Position numbers and translations under genes: made by a program. Under the pieces are notes generated by a model. That model worked only from the letters and a program-made list of their open reading frames with translations. It had not been told where the DNA came from and did no database searches. A stretch of DNA of 64,000 nt from Chromatiales bacterium 21-64-14 (GTDB taxonomy: Bacteria > Pseudomonadota > Gammaproteobacteria > 21-64-14): assembly GCA_002255365.1 (NCBI GenBank), contig NCBI01000001.1, positions 1 to 64,000 on the forward strand, given 5' to 3'. Shown piece after piece: positions 17,855 to 27,039 of this stretch (positions within the stretch are counted from its first letter, which is position 1; each line of letters starts with the position of its first letter).

Positions 17855-20167
17855 CTATCGCGCGACGGCGGATCCGTCAGCGGGTATTCCCACCCGCACG
17901 CGCAGGAGCCCCGCGGCCCGCACCATGTTGGCAAGCGCCGCCTCCACTTCGGGCCACGCGCGCGTCTTCAGCCCACAATCCGGATTGACCCACAGCCGTT
18001 CCACGGGAACCCGTTGAACGGCCTGTTCCAACAACCCGCCTATCTCCTCCACGGGCGGCACCCGCGGCGAATGGATGTCGAACACCCCGGGACCGATCCC
18101 GTTGGGATAGTGAAAGGTCTGGAACGCCTCCAGGAGTTCCATGCGCGAGCGGGAAGTCTCGATGGTGATCACATCGGCATCCAGGGCGGCGATCGCTTCC
18201 AGGATATCGTTGAACTCGGCATAGCACATGTGGGTGTGGATCTGAGTCTCGTCGCGCACGCCGCAAGCGGCGACGCGGAAACAGCGCGCGGCCCAGTCCA
18301 GATACGCGGGCCACTCGGAGCGGCGCAGGGGCAGCCCCTCCCGGAATGCCGGCTCGTCGATCTGGATGATGGCGATCCCGGCGGACTCCAGGTCGGCCAC
18401 TTCGTCGCGCAGGGCGAGGGCGAGCTGCACGCAGGTATCGGCGCGCGGCTGATCATCGCGCACGAAAGACCATTGCAAAACGGTGACCGGACCGGTGAGC
18501 ATGCCCTTCATCGGACGCGTGGTCAGGGATTGGGCGTAGCCGGTCCAATCCACGGTCATGGGCCGAATACGGCGCACGTCGCCGTATAGGATCGGCGGTT
18601 TTACGCACCGGGATCCGTAGCTTTGTACCCACCCGTTTGCGGTGATCGCAAAGCCGTCCAGGAGTTCCCCGAAGTATTCCACCATGTCGGTGCGCTCGGG
18701 CTCCCCGTGCACCAGCACGTCAAGGCCCAGGGCCTCCTGGCGCGCGACGGTCTGCGCGATCTCGGCCTGTAGCCGCTCCCGGTAGACCGCTTCACTGATC
18801 CCCCCGCCGCGGTAGTCGCGGCGCAGGCGGCGGATCTCCGTAGTCTGGGGGAACGAGCCGATGGTGGTGGTGGGCAGGATCGGCAAACCCAAACGTTGCT
18901 GCTGTGCGACACAGCGCCGCGGATAGTGACTGGCGCGTTGCGCCATGGCGTTGGTCACCGCGGTGGCCCGCGCCACGACCTCCGGGCAGTGGATGCGCGG
19001 CGAGCCGCGCCGCTCCGCCAACGCCTCCCGAGCCCGCTGCAATCCTCCGGAGACCGCGGCCTCCCCTTCGGCAAGTGCGCGGCGCAGCAGGACCACCTCC
19101 TCCAATTTCTGGACCGCGAAGGCCAGCCAACCACGCAGCTCCGGGTCCAATGTCTCCTCCAGGTCCAAATCCACCGGTACGTGGAGCAAGGAACAGGAGG
19201 GCGCGAGCCACAGCCGCTCACCCAGCCGTTCGTAGGCTGGACGCAGACGCGCCAGTAGGACATCAAGGTCGGAACGCCACACATTACGCCCGTCCACGAT
19301 ACCTGCGGACAGGACCTTGTAGGGCGGCAGGCGATCGAGCACCGCCTCGAGTTGTTCCGGCGCGCGCACCAAGTCCACATGCAAACCATCCACCGGCAGG
19401 TGGCAGACGAGGCCCAGGTGTTCGTTCAAACCGCCGAAGTAAGTGGCCACCATGAGCCGCAGGCCAGGAACCTGGAGCCGGGCATAGGCGTATTCGAATG
19501 CGTCCCGCCAGGGGTGCGGGAGGTCCAACACGAGGATCGGCTCGTCGAGCTGCACCCATTCCACCCCCTGCTCCCGCAACCCCACCAAGATCTCTCCGTA
19601 GGCAGGCAACAGGCGCTCCAGCAGTGCGAGGCGGTCGAAACTGGCCCCCGCGGCCTTGCCCTGCCACAGGTAGGTCAGGGGTCCTGGCAATACCGCCTTG
19701 ACGCGGTGCCCCGCGGAACGCGCGTCCGCGACCTGCTCGAACAGCCCCGAAGCCGAAAGCCGGAATTCCTGGTCCGCGCTGAACTCCGGCACGATGTAGT
19801 GGTAGTTGGTATCGAACCACTTGGTCATCTCGCAGGCCGGTACGTCCGCGCCATCACGGCCGCGGCCCCGGGCCATCCGGAAGTAGGTGTCCAGCGTCAC
19901 CGGTCCGGTAACCGGTCCGAACCGCGCCGGCACCACCCCCAACAGGGCAGACAAATCCAGGATCGAGTCGTACCAGGAGAAGTCCCCAACAGTCACCAGA
20001 TCGAGGCCCGCCTCCTGCTGGTGGCGCCAATGCCTGAGCCGGAGGCTGCGCCCCATGTCGTGCAGAGCGGCCTCGTCCAGATCGCCGCGCCAGTAGGCTT
20101 CCACGGCCCGCTTGAGTTCCCGCCGCGCGCCGATGCGGGGGAATCCGAGGGTATGGGCAATACTCAT
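17855..20167 (-). CDS. metE: Cobalamin-independent methionine synthase MetE
   Basis: A 770-residue cytosolic enzyme that transfers the methyl group of 5-methyltetrahydropteroyl-triglutamate to homocysteine in the last step of methionine synthesis. The duplicated TIM-barrel plan is visible: the N-terminal half opens [18 protein letters not shown], and the catalytic half contains [16 protein letters not shown]. Zinc ligands are in [10 protein letters not shown] (His and Cys), a downstream Glu, and [10 protein letters not shown] (Cys). I chose the ATG at 20167, preceded by GGAGAG, over an in-frame ATG at 20212. It is divergent from metR, its usual activator. Full length and intact. Confidence 0.96.
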   Translation of the reverse strand: MSIAHTLGFPRIGARRELKRAVEAYWRGDLDEAALHDMGRSLRLRHWRHQQEAGLDLVTVGDFSWYDSILDLSALLGVVPARFGPVTGPVTLDTYFRMARGRGRDGADVPACEMTKWFDTNYHYIVPEFSADQEFRLSASGLFEQVADARSAGHRVKAVLPGPLTYLWQGKAAGASFDRLALLERLLPAYGEILVGLREQGVEWVQLDEPILVLDLPHPWRDAFEYAYARLQVPGLRLMVATYFGGLNEHLGLVCHLPVDGLHVDLVRAPEQLEAVLDRLPPYKVLSAGIVDGRNVWRSDLDVLLARLRPAYERLGERLWLAPSCSLLHVPVDLDLEETLDPELRGWLAFAVQKLEEVVLLRRALAEGEAAVSGGLQRAREALAERRGSPRIHCPEVVARATAVTNAMAQRASHYPRRCVAQQQRLGLPILPTTTIGSFPQTTEIRRLRRDYRGGGISEAVYRERLQAEIAQTVARQEALGLDVLVHGEPERTDMVEYFGELLDGFAITANGWVQSYGSRCVKPPILYGDVRRIRPMTVDWTGYAQSLTTRPMKGMLTGPVTVLQWSFVRDDQPRADTCVQLALALRDEVADLESAGIAIIQIDEPAFREGLPLRRSEWPAYLDWAARCFRVAACGVRDETQIHTHMCYAEFNDILEAIAALDADVITIETSRSRMELLEAFQTFHYPNGIGPGVFDIHSPRVPPVEEIGGLLEQAVQRVPVERLWVNPDCGLKTRAWPEVEAALANMVRAAGLLRVRVGIPADGSAVAR

Positions 20168-20305
20168 CTGTGTCTCTCCATCGGGTCCCCAGGGGTGCCG
20201 GCTGGGACCCACGGGCCGGGATTCGGGATCGCCGGGATTCCGAGATCGATGGAAGTTTGAGCTAGGCTATAAAATGAGACAAATTCTTTATTTTCAGGTT
20301 ATACA

Positions 20306-20318
20306 TGAAATATACTCA
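20306..20318. promoter_or_regulatory. Candidate MetR box between metE and metR
   Basis: TGAAATATACTCA agrees with the MetR consensus TGAANNNNNTTCA at seven of the eight defined positions and lies just before metR, in the shared metE-metR intergenic region. The surrounding 50 bases are AT-rich. MetR would bind here, with homocysteine as coactivator, to switch on metE. Confidence 0.55.
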
Positions 20319-20323
20319 CGTTA

Positions 20324-21244
20324 ATGATCGAAATCCGCCATCTCCGCACTCTGATGGCCATCCGGGAAGTCGGCACCCTGGCGGGGGCCGCGTCCCGTCT
20401 GCATCTCACCCAGTCGGCCCTGTCCCACCAGCTCCGGATCCTGGAGGAACGGCTGGGGATTCCCCTATTACATCGGAAACACCGGCCACTCCGCTTCACC
20501 GCGGCCGGGGAGCGCGTCCTGGCCCTGGCGGAACGGGTGTTGGGGGAATTGGAGGACGCCGGCCGGGAGTTGAGCCGGATGGCAGCGGGGCGGGCGGGAC
20601 GACTGCACTTGGCCATCGAGTGCCACAGTTGCTTCGACTGGCTAATGCCGGCGATGGACGCCTACCGGCCGCGCTGGCCGGAGGTGGAGATCGACCTGTC
20701 GCTTGCGTTCGGCTTCGAACCCCTTCCGGCCCTGGCCCGCGGGGACCTGGACTTGGTGATTACCGCGGATCCGGAGGTCCGTGCCGACCTGCGTTTTATT
20801 CCTCTATTCCGCCATCAGGGGGTCCTCATCCTCGCGCCCGGGCATCCTCTCGCGGCACGCCCCTGGATCCAGCCTCGGGACTTGGCCGGCGAGACCCTGA
20901 TCACCTACCCGGTACCCCCGGAGCGGCTGGATATCTATCGCCACTTCCTGTCCCCCGCCGGGGTCGAACCGGCGGCGCGACGCACCGCGGAACTCACTGC
21001 GGTGCTATTGCAACTGGTGGCCAGCGGCCGCGGCGTTGCGGCCCTCCCGCGCTGGGCCGCCGCCGCCTTTCTGGCCCGCGGCTCCGTGGTCGCACGGCCC
21101 TTGGGCAGTGAGCGCGGGATGTGGGCCACCCTCTATGCCGCGCTGCGCACCCGTCAGATGGAAGCCGTGTATATCCAGGACTTCGTGGACACCGCCCGGA
21201 TCACCGCCTTCCGACACCTGGAGGAGATCCAGCCGACCCCGTGA
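20324..21244 (+). CDS. metR: LysR-type regulator MetR
   Basis: A 306-residue LysR-type regulator. The N-terminal winged helix includes MIEIRHLRTLMAIREVGTLA and AASRLHLTQSALSHQLRILE; the C-terminal effector domain starts after RAGRLHLAIECHS. The IECHSCFDWLMPAM segment and GDLDLVITADP are typical of MetR. It controls methionine genes with homocysteine as coactivator. It is divergent from metE with about 155 bases between starts. The ATG at 20324 has only a weak upstream purine stretch, but the whole HTH begins at this Met. Confidence 0.93.
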   Translation: MIEIRHLRTLMAIREVGTLAGAASRLHLTQSALSHQLRILEERLGIPLLHRKHRPLRFTAAGERVLALAERVLGELEDAGRELSRMAAGRAGRLHLAIECHSCFDWLMPAMDAYRPRWPEVEIDLSLAFGFEPLPALARGDLDLVITADPEVRADLRFIPLFRHQGVLILAPGHPLAARPWIQPRDLAGETLITYPVPPERLDIYRHFLSPAGVEPAARRTAELTAVLLQLVASGRGVAALPRWAAAAFLARGSVVARPLGSERGMWATLYAALRTRQMEAVYIQDFVDTARITAFRHLEEIQPTP

Positions 21245-21291
21245 CGGCGACTTGCATTCCCTCGATAATCACACTATCTTGTGTTCCATCT

Positions 21292-21493
21292 CCGGTGCAC
21301 ACCCAACATATTGAGTGTGCCGAAAAAGGGAACCCGGTGTAATTCCGGGACTGACGCGCAGCGGTAAGGGGGAACAAGGCGCGCACGGGGCCGCCACCAT
21401 GGGGTCCCAGGCACTGTCCCGCAGGGGATGGGAAGCCGCGCACCGAGGCCCGCCGTGAACTACGGCCCGCCCCCAAGTCCGAAGACCTGCCGG
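21292..21493 (+). promoter_or_regulatory. Cobalamin (adenosylcobalamin-type) riboswitch upstream of nrdA
   Basis: The leader of nrdA carries the landmarks of a cobalamin riboswitch in order. A P2-type stem pairs GGTGCACAC (21293) with GTGTGCC (21315). Then GGGAACCCGGTG and CCGGGACTGACGCGCAGCGG form the conserved core around 21328-21363. The variable arm contains CACTGTCCCGCAGGGG and GGGAAGC, and the B12 box reads AGTCCGAAGACCTGCCGG at 21476-21493. B12 binding should lower expression of the downstream class I ribonucleotide reductase. The expression platform is not certain; a strong hairpin follows at once. Confidence 0.85.
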
Positions 21494-21496
21494 AGA

Positions 21497-21520
21497 GAAC
21501 CCGGGCCACGGCCCGGGTTC
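21497..21520 (+). terminator. Strong hairpin after the riboswitch, possible expression platform
   Basis: GAACCCGGGCC-AC-GGCCCGGGTTC is a perfect 11-base inverted repeat starting three bases after the B12 box. It has no following T-run, so a plain intrinsic terminator is unlikely; it may be part of a switch between alternative folds or a Rho/pausing element in the 137-base leader that remains before nrdA. Confidence 0.45.
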
Positions 21521-21657
21521 GGAAATCACCCAGGCCTTCGCGATACAGGCTCCGGGAGTGAAGCGGGATTCCACGCCACAGCCCGGCGCGCGTTGCCCCC
21601 TTTTCCCCACCCGTCCGCGCAGGCGCCCACTCCAACGAACGTGATTCTGGAGGCGCC

Positions 21658-24516
21658 ATGGAAACCGACACCGCACCTGTTCCCAACCGATCCCCGACTG
21701 GCCCCGCGACCCGCAGGCCGGCCGCCACCCTAGCGACGCTCGGCGTCGACCCGGACCACTGCCGGGTCATCCGCCGCAACGGCTCGGTCACCGCCTTCGA
21801 TCCGGCCAAGATCTCCGTGGCCCTGACCAAGGCCTTTCTAGCCGTGGAAGGCGGCACTGCCGCCGCCAGCCGCCGCATCCATGAAACCGTGGAGCGCTTG
21901 ACCGGGCAGGTAGCCACTGCGCTCACCCGCCACCTGCCCACCGGGGGCACGGTCCACATCGAGGATATCCAGGACCAAGTGGAACTGGCCCTGATGCGCG
22001 ACGGCCATCACCGGATCGCGCGCGCCTACGTGCTGTACCGCGAAGAACATACCCGCCAGCGCCAGACTCGCGCCGCCCGATCCCCCGAGACCACGGCACC
22101 GATCCTCCATGTACGCCGGCCGGACGGCACCAGCCAGCCCCTGGAGCCGGCGTGGCTTAGCTCGCTTGCGGAAGAGGCGTGCGCCGGCGTTGAGGACGTA
22201 AACGGCGCGCGGATCGTGCAGGAGGCGCTGCGCAACCTGTTCGACGGGATTCCCGAGGCGGAAGTGGTGCCCGCGCTCACCATCGGCGCGCGCTCCCTCA
22301 TCGAACGGGAGCCCAACTACGGTTACGCGGCGGCGCGCCTGCTGCTGCATACGCTGCGTCGGGAGGCCCTGTCGTTCCTCGCTGGACGACCCGATACCGC
22401 GAGTCACGAGGCGATGACGGCCCGCTATCCGGAGTACTTCGACCAGTATGTACACCGGGGGATCACCCTGGGCCTGCTGAACGAGGAGCTCGCCCGTTTC
22501 AACCTGGCACGGCTCGGCGCGGCACTGCAACCGGAACGCGACCGGCAGTTCGGCTACCTCGGGCTGCAGACCCTATACGACCGCTATTTCCTGCATCACG
22601 GCGGGGTACGCTTCGAGCTGCCCCAGGCGTTTTTCATGCGCGTGGCCATGGGGCTCGCCCTGCCTGAGATCGACCGCGAGAGACGCGCCATCGAGTTCTA
22701 CGAACTGCTATCAAGCTTCGATTTCATGAGCTCCACCCCCACCCTGTTCAATGCCGGCACCCGGCGCCCGCAGCTCTCATCCTGCTACCTCACCACGATC
22801 CCCGATGACCTGGACGGCATCTTCGGCGCGATCCGCGCCAACGCGTTGCTGTCCAAATACGCCGGTGGCCTGGGCAACGATTGGACCCGGGTGCGGGGCA
22901 TGGGCGCCCACATCCGCGGCACCAACGGCAGCAGCCAGGGGGTGGTGCCGTTCCTGAAGGTCGCCAACGACACCGCAGTCGCCGTGAACCAGGGCGGGAA
23001 ACGCCGCGGGGCGGTGTGCGCCTACTTGGAGACCTGGCACATCGACATCGAGGAATTCCTGGAGCTGCGCAAGAACACCGGCGACGAGCGCCGCCGCACC
23101 CACGATATGAATACCGCCAACTGGGTACCGGACCTGTTCATGAAACGGGTGACAGAAGAAGGCGACTGGACGCTGTTTTCCCCGGACGAGGTGCCTGATC
23201 TGCATGACCTGTCGGGGCGCGCCTTCGAGGAACGCTACCACGAATACGAAACCCAGGCGGCGCGCGGGAAACTGAAGGTTACCCGCACCGTGAAGGCGGT
23301 GGAGCTGTGGCGCAAGATGCTTTCCATGCTGTTCGAGACCGGCCACCCCTGGATCACCTTCAAAGATCCGTGCAATCTGCGTTCGCCACAGCGCCACGCG
23401 GGCGTCGTGCACAGCTCCAACCTGTGCACGGAGATCACGCTGAACAGCTCCGACGCGGAGATCGCGGTGTGCAATCTGGGCAGCGTAAACCTCGCGCGCC
23501 ATACCGGCGCCAACGGTCTCGACGACGTTAAACTTGAGCGCACGGTACGTACCGCCATGCGTATGCTGGACAACGTCATCGACATCAACTACTACTCGGT
23601 GCCCGAGGCGCGGCGTTCCAACCTGCGTCACCGCCCGGTGGGCCTCGGGATCATGGGGTTCCAGGACGCCCTCTACCAGTTGCGGATCCCCTACGCGGCG
23701 GAAGCGGCCGCGGAATTCGCCGACCGCTCCGCGGAGGCCCTGGCCTATCACGCGATCCGCGCCAGCACCGACCTGGCCGAGGAGCGCGGCCGCTACGCGA
23801 GCTTCGAGGGCTCGCTCTGGAGCCAGGGCGTACTGCCGCTGGACTCCCTGGACCTGCTCGAACAGGAGCGCGGCGGCTACCTTCAGGTGGACCGCTCCCG
23901 CACCTTGGATTGGGACACGCTGCGCGAGCGGGTCCGGACCGTGGGCATGCGCAATTCCAACTGCCTGGCGATCGCGCCGACCGCGACCATCTCCAACATC
24001 TGCGGGGTCTCCCAGTCCATCGAACCCACCTACCAGAACCTGTTCGTGAAGTCGAACCTCTCGGGCGAGTTCACGGCCGTGAACCCCTATCTGGTGGCAG
24101 ACCTGAAGGCGCGCGGCCTGTGGGACGAGGTCATGGTCAACGACCTCAAATACTACGACGGCAGCATCCTCGCCATCGACCGCGTCCCCGAAGAGCTAAA
24201 GGCGCTGTACGCGAGCGCGTTCGAAATCGATCCACGCTGGCTGGTGGAGGCCGCCAGCCGCCGTCAGAAGTGGCTCGACCAGGCCCAGTCCTTGAACCTA
24301 TACATGGCGGAACCCTCCGGGAAGCGTCTTGACAACCTGTACAGGCTGGCCTGGACGCGCGGACTCAAGACCACGTACTACCTGCGCTCCATGGGGGCCA
24401 CGCACATGGAGAAGGGCGGCGTGCGGCAGCCGTCAGGCGACCAAGCGACCCAAGGCGACACCGGGACCATCCCGTCGTGCTCGATCCTGGACCCCAACTG
24501 CGATGCCTGCCAGTAG
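21658..24516 (+). CDS. nrdA: Class I ribonucleoside-diphosphate reductase, alpha subunit
   Basis: A 952-residue large subunit that reduces ribonucleoside diphosphates to deoxy forms. Two ATP-cone regulatory domains lie in the first 230 residues (VIRRNGSVTAFDPAKISVAL; ILHVRRPDGTSQPLEPAW). The barrel carries all three catalytic cysteines: QLSSCYLTTI (first redox Cys), SSNLCTEITLNSS (radical Cys in NLC-x-E) and IAVCNLGSVNL (second redox Cys). The C-terminal tail ends CDACQ, the swinging CxxC that accepts electrons from thioredoxin or glutaredoxin. The ATG at 21658 has GGAGG upstream. It sits behind a B12 riboswitch and 60 bases before nrdB. Confidence 0.96.
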   Translation: METDTAPVPNRSPTGPATRRPAATLATLGVDPDHCRVIRRNGSVTAFDPAKISVALTKAFLAVEGGTAAASRRIHETVERLTGQVATALTRHLPTGGTVHIEDIQDQVELALMRDGHHRIARAYVLYREEHTRQRQTRAARSPETTAPILHVRRPDGTSQPLEPAWLSSLAEEACAGVEDVNGARIVQEALRNLFDGIPEAEVVPALTIGARSLIEREPNYGYAAARLLLHTLRREALSFLAGRPDTASHEAMTARYPEYFDQYVHRGITLGLLNEELARFNLARLGAALQPERDRQFGYLGLQTLYDRYFLHHGGVRFELPQAFFMRVAMGLALPEIDRERRAIEFYELLSSFDFMSSTPTLFNAGTRRPQLSSCYLTTIPDDLDGIFGAIRANALLSKYAGGLGNDWTRVRGMGAHIRGTNGSSQGVVPFLKVANDTAVAVNQGGKRRGAVCAYLETWHIDIEEFLELRKNTGDERRRTHDMNTANWVPDLFMKRVTEEGDWTLFSPDEVPDLHDLSGRAFEERYHEYETQAARGKLKVTRTVKAVELWRKMLSMLFETGHPWITFKDPCNLRSPQRHAGVVHSSNLCTEITLNSSDAEIAVCNLGSVNLARHTGANGLDDVKLERTVRTAMRMLDNVIDINYYSVPEARRSNLRHRPVGLGIMGFQDALYQLRIPYAAEAAAEFADRSAEALAYHAIRASTDLAEERGRYASFEGSLWSQGVLPLDSLDLLEQERGGYLQVDRSRTLDWDTLRERVRTVGMRNSNCLAIAPTATISNICGVSQSIEPTYQNLFVKSNLSGEFTAVNPYLVADLKARGLWDEVMVNDLKYYDGSILAIDRVPEELKALYASAFEIDPRWLVEAASRRQKWLDQAQSLNLYMAEPSGKRLDNLYRLAWTRGLKTTYYLRSMGATHMEKGGVRQPSGDQATQGDTGTIPSCSILDPNCDACQ

Positions 24517-24576
24517 GCACGCCGCACCGGCGACGGCCGGCACACCACGGATGCATTCGACGAGAGGTACCAAGAC

Positions 24577-25701
24577 ATGATGAACTGGGAAGATCCGCTC
24601 ACCGCCAGCGCGCACACCGCGCCCCTTCCACCCCTCGCCGCTGACAGCGCGCCGCGCACCGGCCCGTCATTGTGCAACGACACACCGGAGTCTGCCATGA
24701 GCCCGGTCGATCCAAAAGACAAGCGGGTCGTGAATGGTCTGACCGACGTTAACCAGCTGGCGCCGTTCCGCTATCCGTGGGCATGGAAGTATTTCCTGAA
24801 CGCCAACCGGAACCACTGGACGCCGCTGGACATCAGCATGGGTCAGGACGTTCACGATTACTTCCACCGACTCACCGTGGAGGAACGTCACGTATACACC
24901 AACGTGCTGTCCTATCTCACCACCTCGGACATCATGGCCATGCGCAACATTGGGCTCGCCGTAATGGAGAAAATGACGGCGCCGGAGCTGCAGATCTATC
25001 AGGCCCGCCAGGTCTATGAGGAGTCCCTGCATACCTGGACCTATCAGCACTGCATCGAGACCATTGGGCTCGACCAGGGAGAGGTCTATAACCGCTACCG
25101 GGTGGTGCCGGAAATCAACGCCAAGATCCGCATCGCCAACCGGCGCTTGAACTCCGTGCTGCGCCCGGACATCGACCTGCGGGACCGCGGTGAATTGGGG
25201 AACTTTCTCATGGCCTACATCTTCTTCGCGGCGGTATTCGAGGGATGCTGGTTCTACAACGGCTTCAGCCCGATCTTTGCCTTGCAGCGCCGGGGGTTGA
25301 TGAAAGGCACCGCCGAACAGTTCCAGTACATCCTGCGCGACGAGGTCATGCACTGCGGGTTCGGGATCCGCGTCGTCCGCCAGATCATGTTCGAAGAGAA
25401 CATCCAGCCGGATCCCAAGGACATGCGCGCCATGTGGGACGAGGCGGAGGCCGCGGAGCGCGCCTACGCGGACTATATTCTGCGCGACCCGATTCTGGGC
25501 TATTCTGCGGACCTGCACAGCGAGCAGTTCCGGTTCGTTGCCAACCGCCGCGCCCACCAGCTCGGCCTGGAGGAACCGTTTCCGGGTGCCCGCGACGTGC
25601 TGCCCTGGCTCGACGAGCAGGCCAATCTGCGCAAGGAAAAAAACTTCTTCGAGACCCGGGTCACCGAGTACCAGACCGGTGGTGCGTTGACCTGGGATTG
25701 A
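24577..25701 (+). CDS. nrdB: Class I ribonucleoside-diphosphate reductase, beta subunit
   Basis: A 374-residue ferritin-like subunit that houses the metal-tyrosyl radical cofactor. Ligands appear in order: Asp in LTTSDIMAMRN, Glu-x-x-His in EESLHTWTYQH, then Glu in AVFEGCWFY and Glu-x-x-His in RDEVMHCGFG. The radical Tyr is four residues after the first His (HTWTY), so this is a tyrosyl-radical enzyme and not the Tyr-less class Ic type. The C-terminal tail docks to NrdA. The first 50 residues are a poorly conserved extension. Its last 20 codons are duplicated at 28478-28540 on the far side of a foreign insertion. Confidence 0.95.
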   Translation: MMNWEDPLTASAHTAPLPPLAADSAPRTGPSLCNDTPESAMSPVDPKDKRVVNGLTDVNQLAPFRYPWAWKYFLNANRNHWTPLDISMGQDVHDYFHRLTVEERHVYTNVLSYLTTSDIMAMRNIGLAVMEKMTAPELQIYQARQVYEESLHTWTYQHCIETIGLDQGEVYNRYRVVPEINAKIRIANRRLNSVLRPDIDLRDRGELGNFLMAYIFFAAVFEGCWFYNGFSPIFALQRRGLMKGTAEQFQYILRDEVMHCGFGIRVVRQIMFEENIQPDPKDMRAMWDEAEAAERAYADYILRDPILGYSADLHSEQFRFVANRRAHQLGLEEPFPGARDVLPWLDEQANLRKEKNFFETRVTEYQTGGALTWD

Positions 25702-25712
25702 GCGCGCGACGC
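25639..25712 (+). repeat. Left copy of a direct repeat: 3' end of nrdB
   Basis: The last 20 codons of nrdB plus about ten bases after the stop. A second copy, about 83 percent identical, lies at 28478-28550 in the same orientation. The two copies bracket the IS91 remnant and sdaA. This looks like an attachment-site duplication in which the gene end is regenerated on insertion. Confidence 0.75.
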
Positions 25713-25814
25713 TAGGGTACCCGGCCGCCGCTGCGACCCCGCGTGTCAACCTGAGTCCAGACACTTCCTGTTTGGGATAACATCGATTCCTGGGTAATGA
25801 TGCAGGGCTTGGGT

Positions 25815-26995
25815 ATCGCTCGAACAGCCCGGCCGGCGGCACTCGGACAAGGGGTGGTTCGTTCGGTTCGGCTTTGTCCTTCAGGTGATCGAGGATTTTC
25901 TTGGCCACCAACGGGTCCTCAATGCAGGCGCTGACGTTGACGGCGCCGCCGCGTTCTCGGTACGTTGCGATGTTGATGTGGAATACCCGTTTGAGGCTTT
26001 GCGCCCACGTCATCGTGGCGGACGTTCTGCGGGCGTCGGCTCCCACCCGTCGCCAGTGGCTTTGCCTCGCTTCGCGGGCGGGGGGGCACCAAGGCACGAT
26101 GTTTGCTCGATGTTTGCTGTTGGGTGCGAACACGCGGTGGAATCGCGTCAGGTTGACCCTGCGCTTCGGTACCAGGGCCGCCAATCTTACAATGATCCAG
26201 TGGCTCGAAGATGACATGGGTGGTGCTATCGCGCTACGGTGTCTTGAGCTGGCAACGGATATGGCCGTTCAGCGTTAGCGACGGCCGCTTTTCCGAGACC
26301 GCCGGGCGGCCGATGTATCGGCCCAGCCGTTCGAGCTTGTTGCGTTCACGCGGCCTTGGCTGCCACCCCGGTGTGCAGCGAGAAGGCGGCCACCTTGCCC
26401 ACCGTCTCGCCGAACGGATCTTCTGGTTCACAAACGGGCAAGAGCCGAAACGGTAAACACCTTGTGCCCCGCCTGTGGACCCACCGCGATGCGGTCGGTT
26501 ATGGAGCGACCCAGTAGTTGCATCATGGGGTCGTCGTCCACCGCATCGCCAGCGAGGCAACCATTCTCGGCATCACGATCTGACAGCCCCCGCCGCTCCA
26601 GATAGCGGCCGAATCGCGCGGCGATGGTGTACGCCAGTTGGGTGAGCTCGGTGCTGGTCGGCGCCTCGACCCAGTGAAACCGGGTCCACCCGGCATTGGC
26701 GCCATCGACATAGACGCCGTCGAGGAACAGCATGTAGAAATGGATATCGAGGTTGAGCACCGATCCAAACCGCTGGATCAACGTGACGGCACGGTATGGG
26801 CCGTCTTGGGCGCGTGGCCCGCCTTCCCTATCCGGTGGGCGGCGAACGCTCGGTAGACGATCCCCAGCGCTCGGCCGATGACCGCCGGGCGGCTGGCAAC
26901 CAGGAAACGCAAGGGATACGGAAAGCTCAGCACCCATTGACGCACCGGCTGTTCGGGCACGATCTCATCCACCAACAGCGCGGCGCAGCTTAAAT
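25815..26995 (-). pseudogene. IS91-family transposase, decayed
   Basis: Successive minus-strand frames give colinear pieces of one IS91-type rolling-circle transposase. From the N-terminal side: ALLVDEIVPEQPVRQWVLSF (near 26985), then AVTLIQRFGSVLNLDIHFYM and DGVYVDGANAG (near 26790), KLERLGRYIGRPAVSEKRPS (near 26340), and finally VNLTRFHRVFAPNSKHRA, TMTWAQSLKRVF and DPLVAKKILDHLK (25870-26160). At least three frame changes and a stop interrupt it. The zinc-binding N-terminus is missing: the AT-richer DNA of sdaA begins at about 27000. IS91 elements move by one-ended transposition and often carry neighbouring DNA. Confidence 0.85.
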
Positions 26996-27039
26996 CATTT
27001 GCTATTATCCTGTCAGATTGCTCATGAGGCATTGTCTCT

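Noticed and set aside
21497..21520. Plain intrinsic terminator after the riboswitch
   Set aside because: No T-run follows the stem; recorded only as a possible expression platform.
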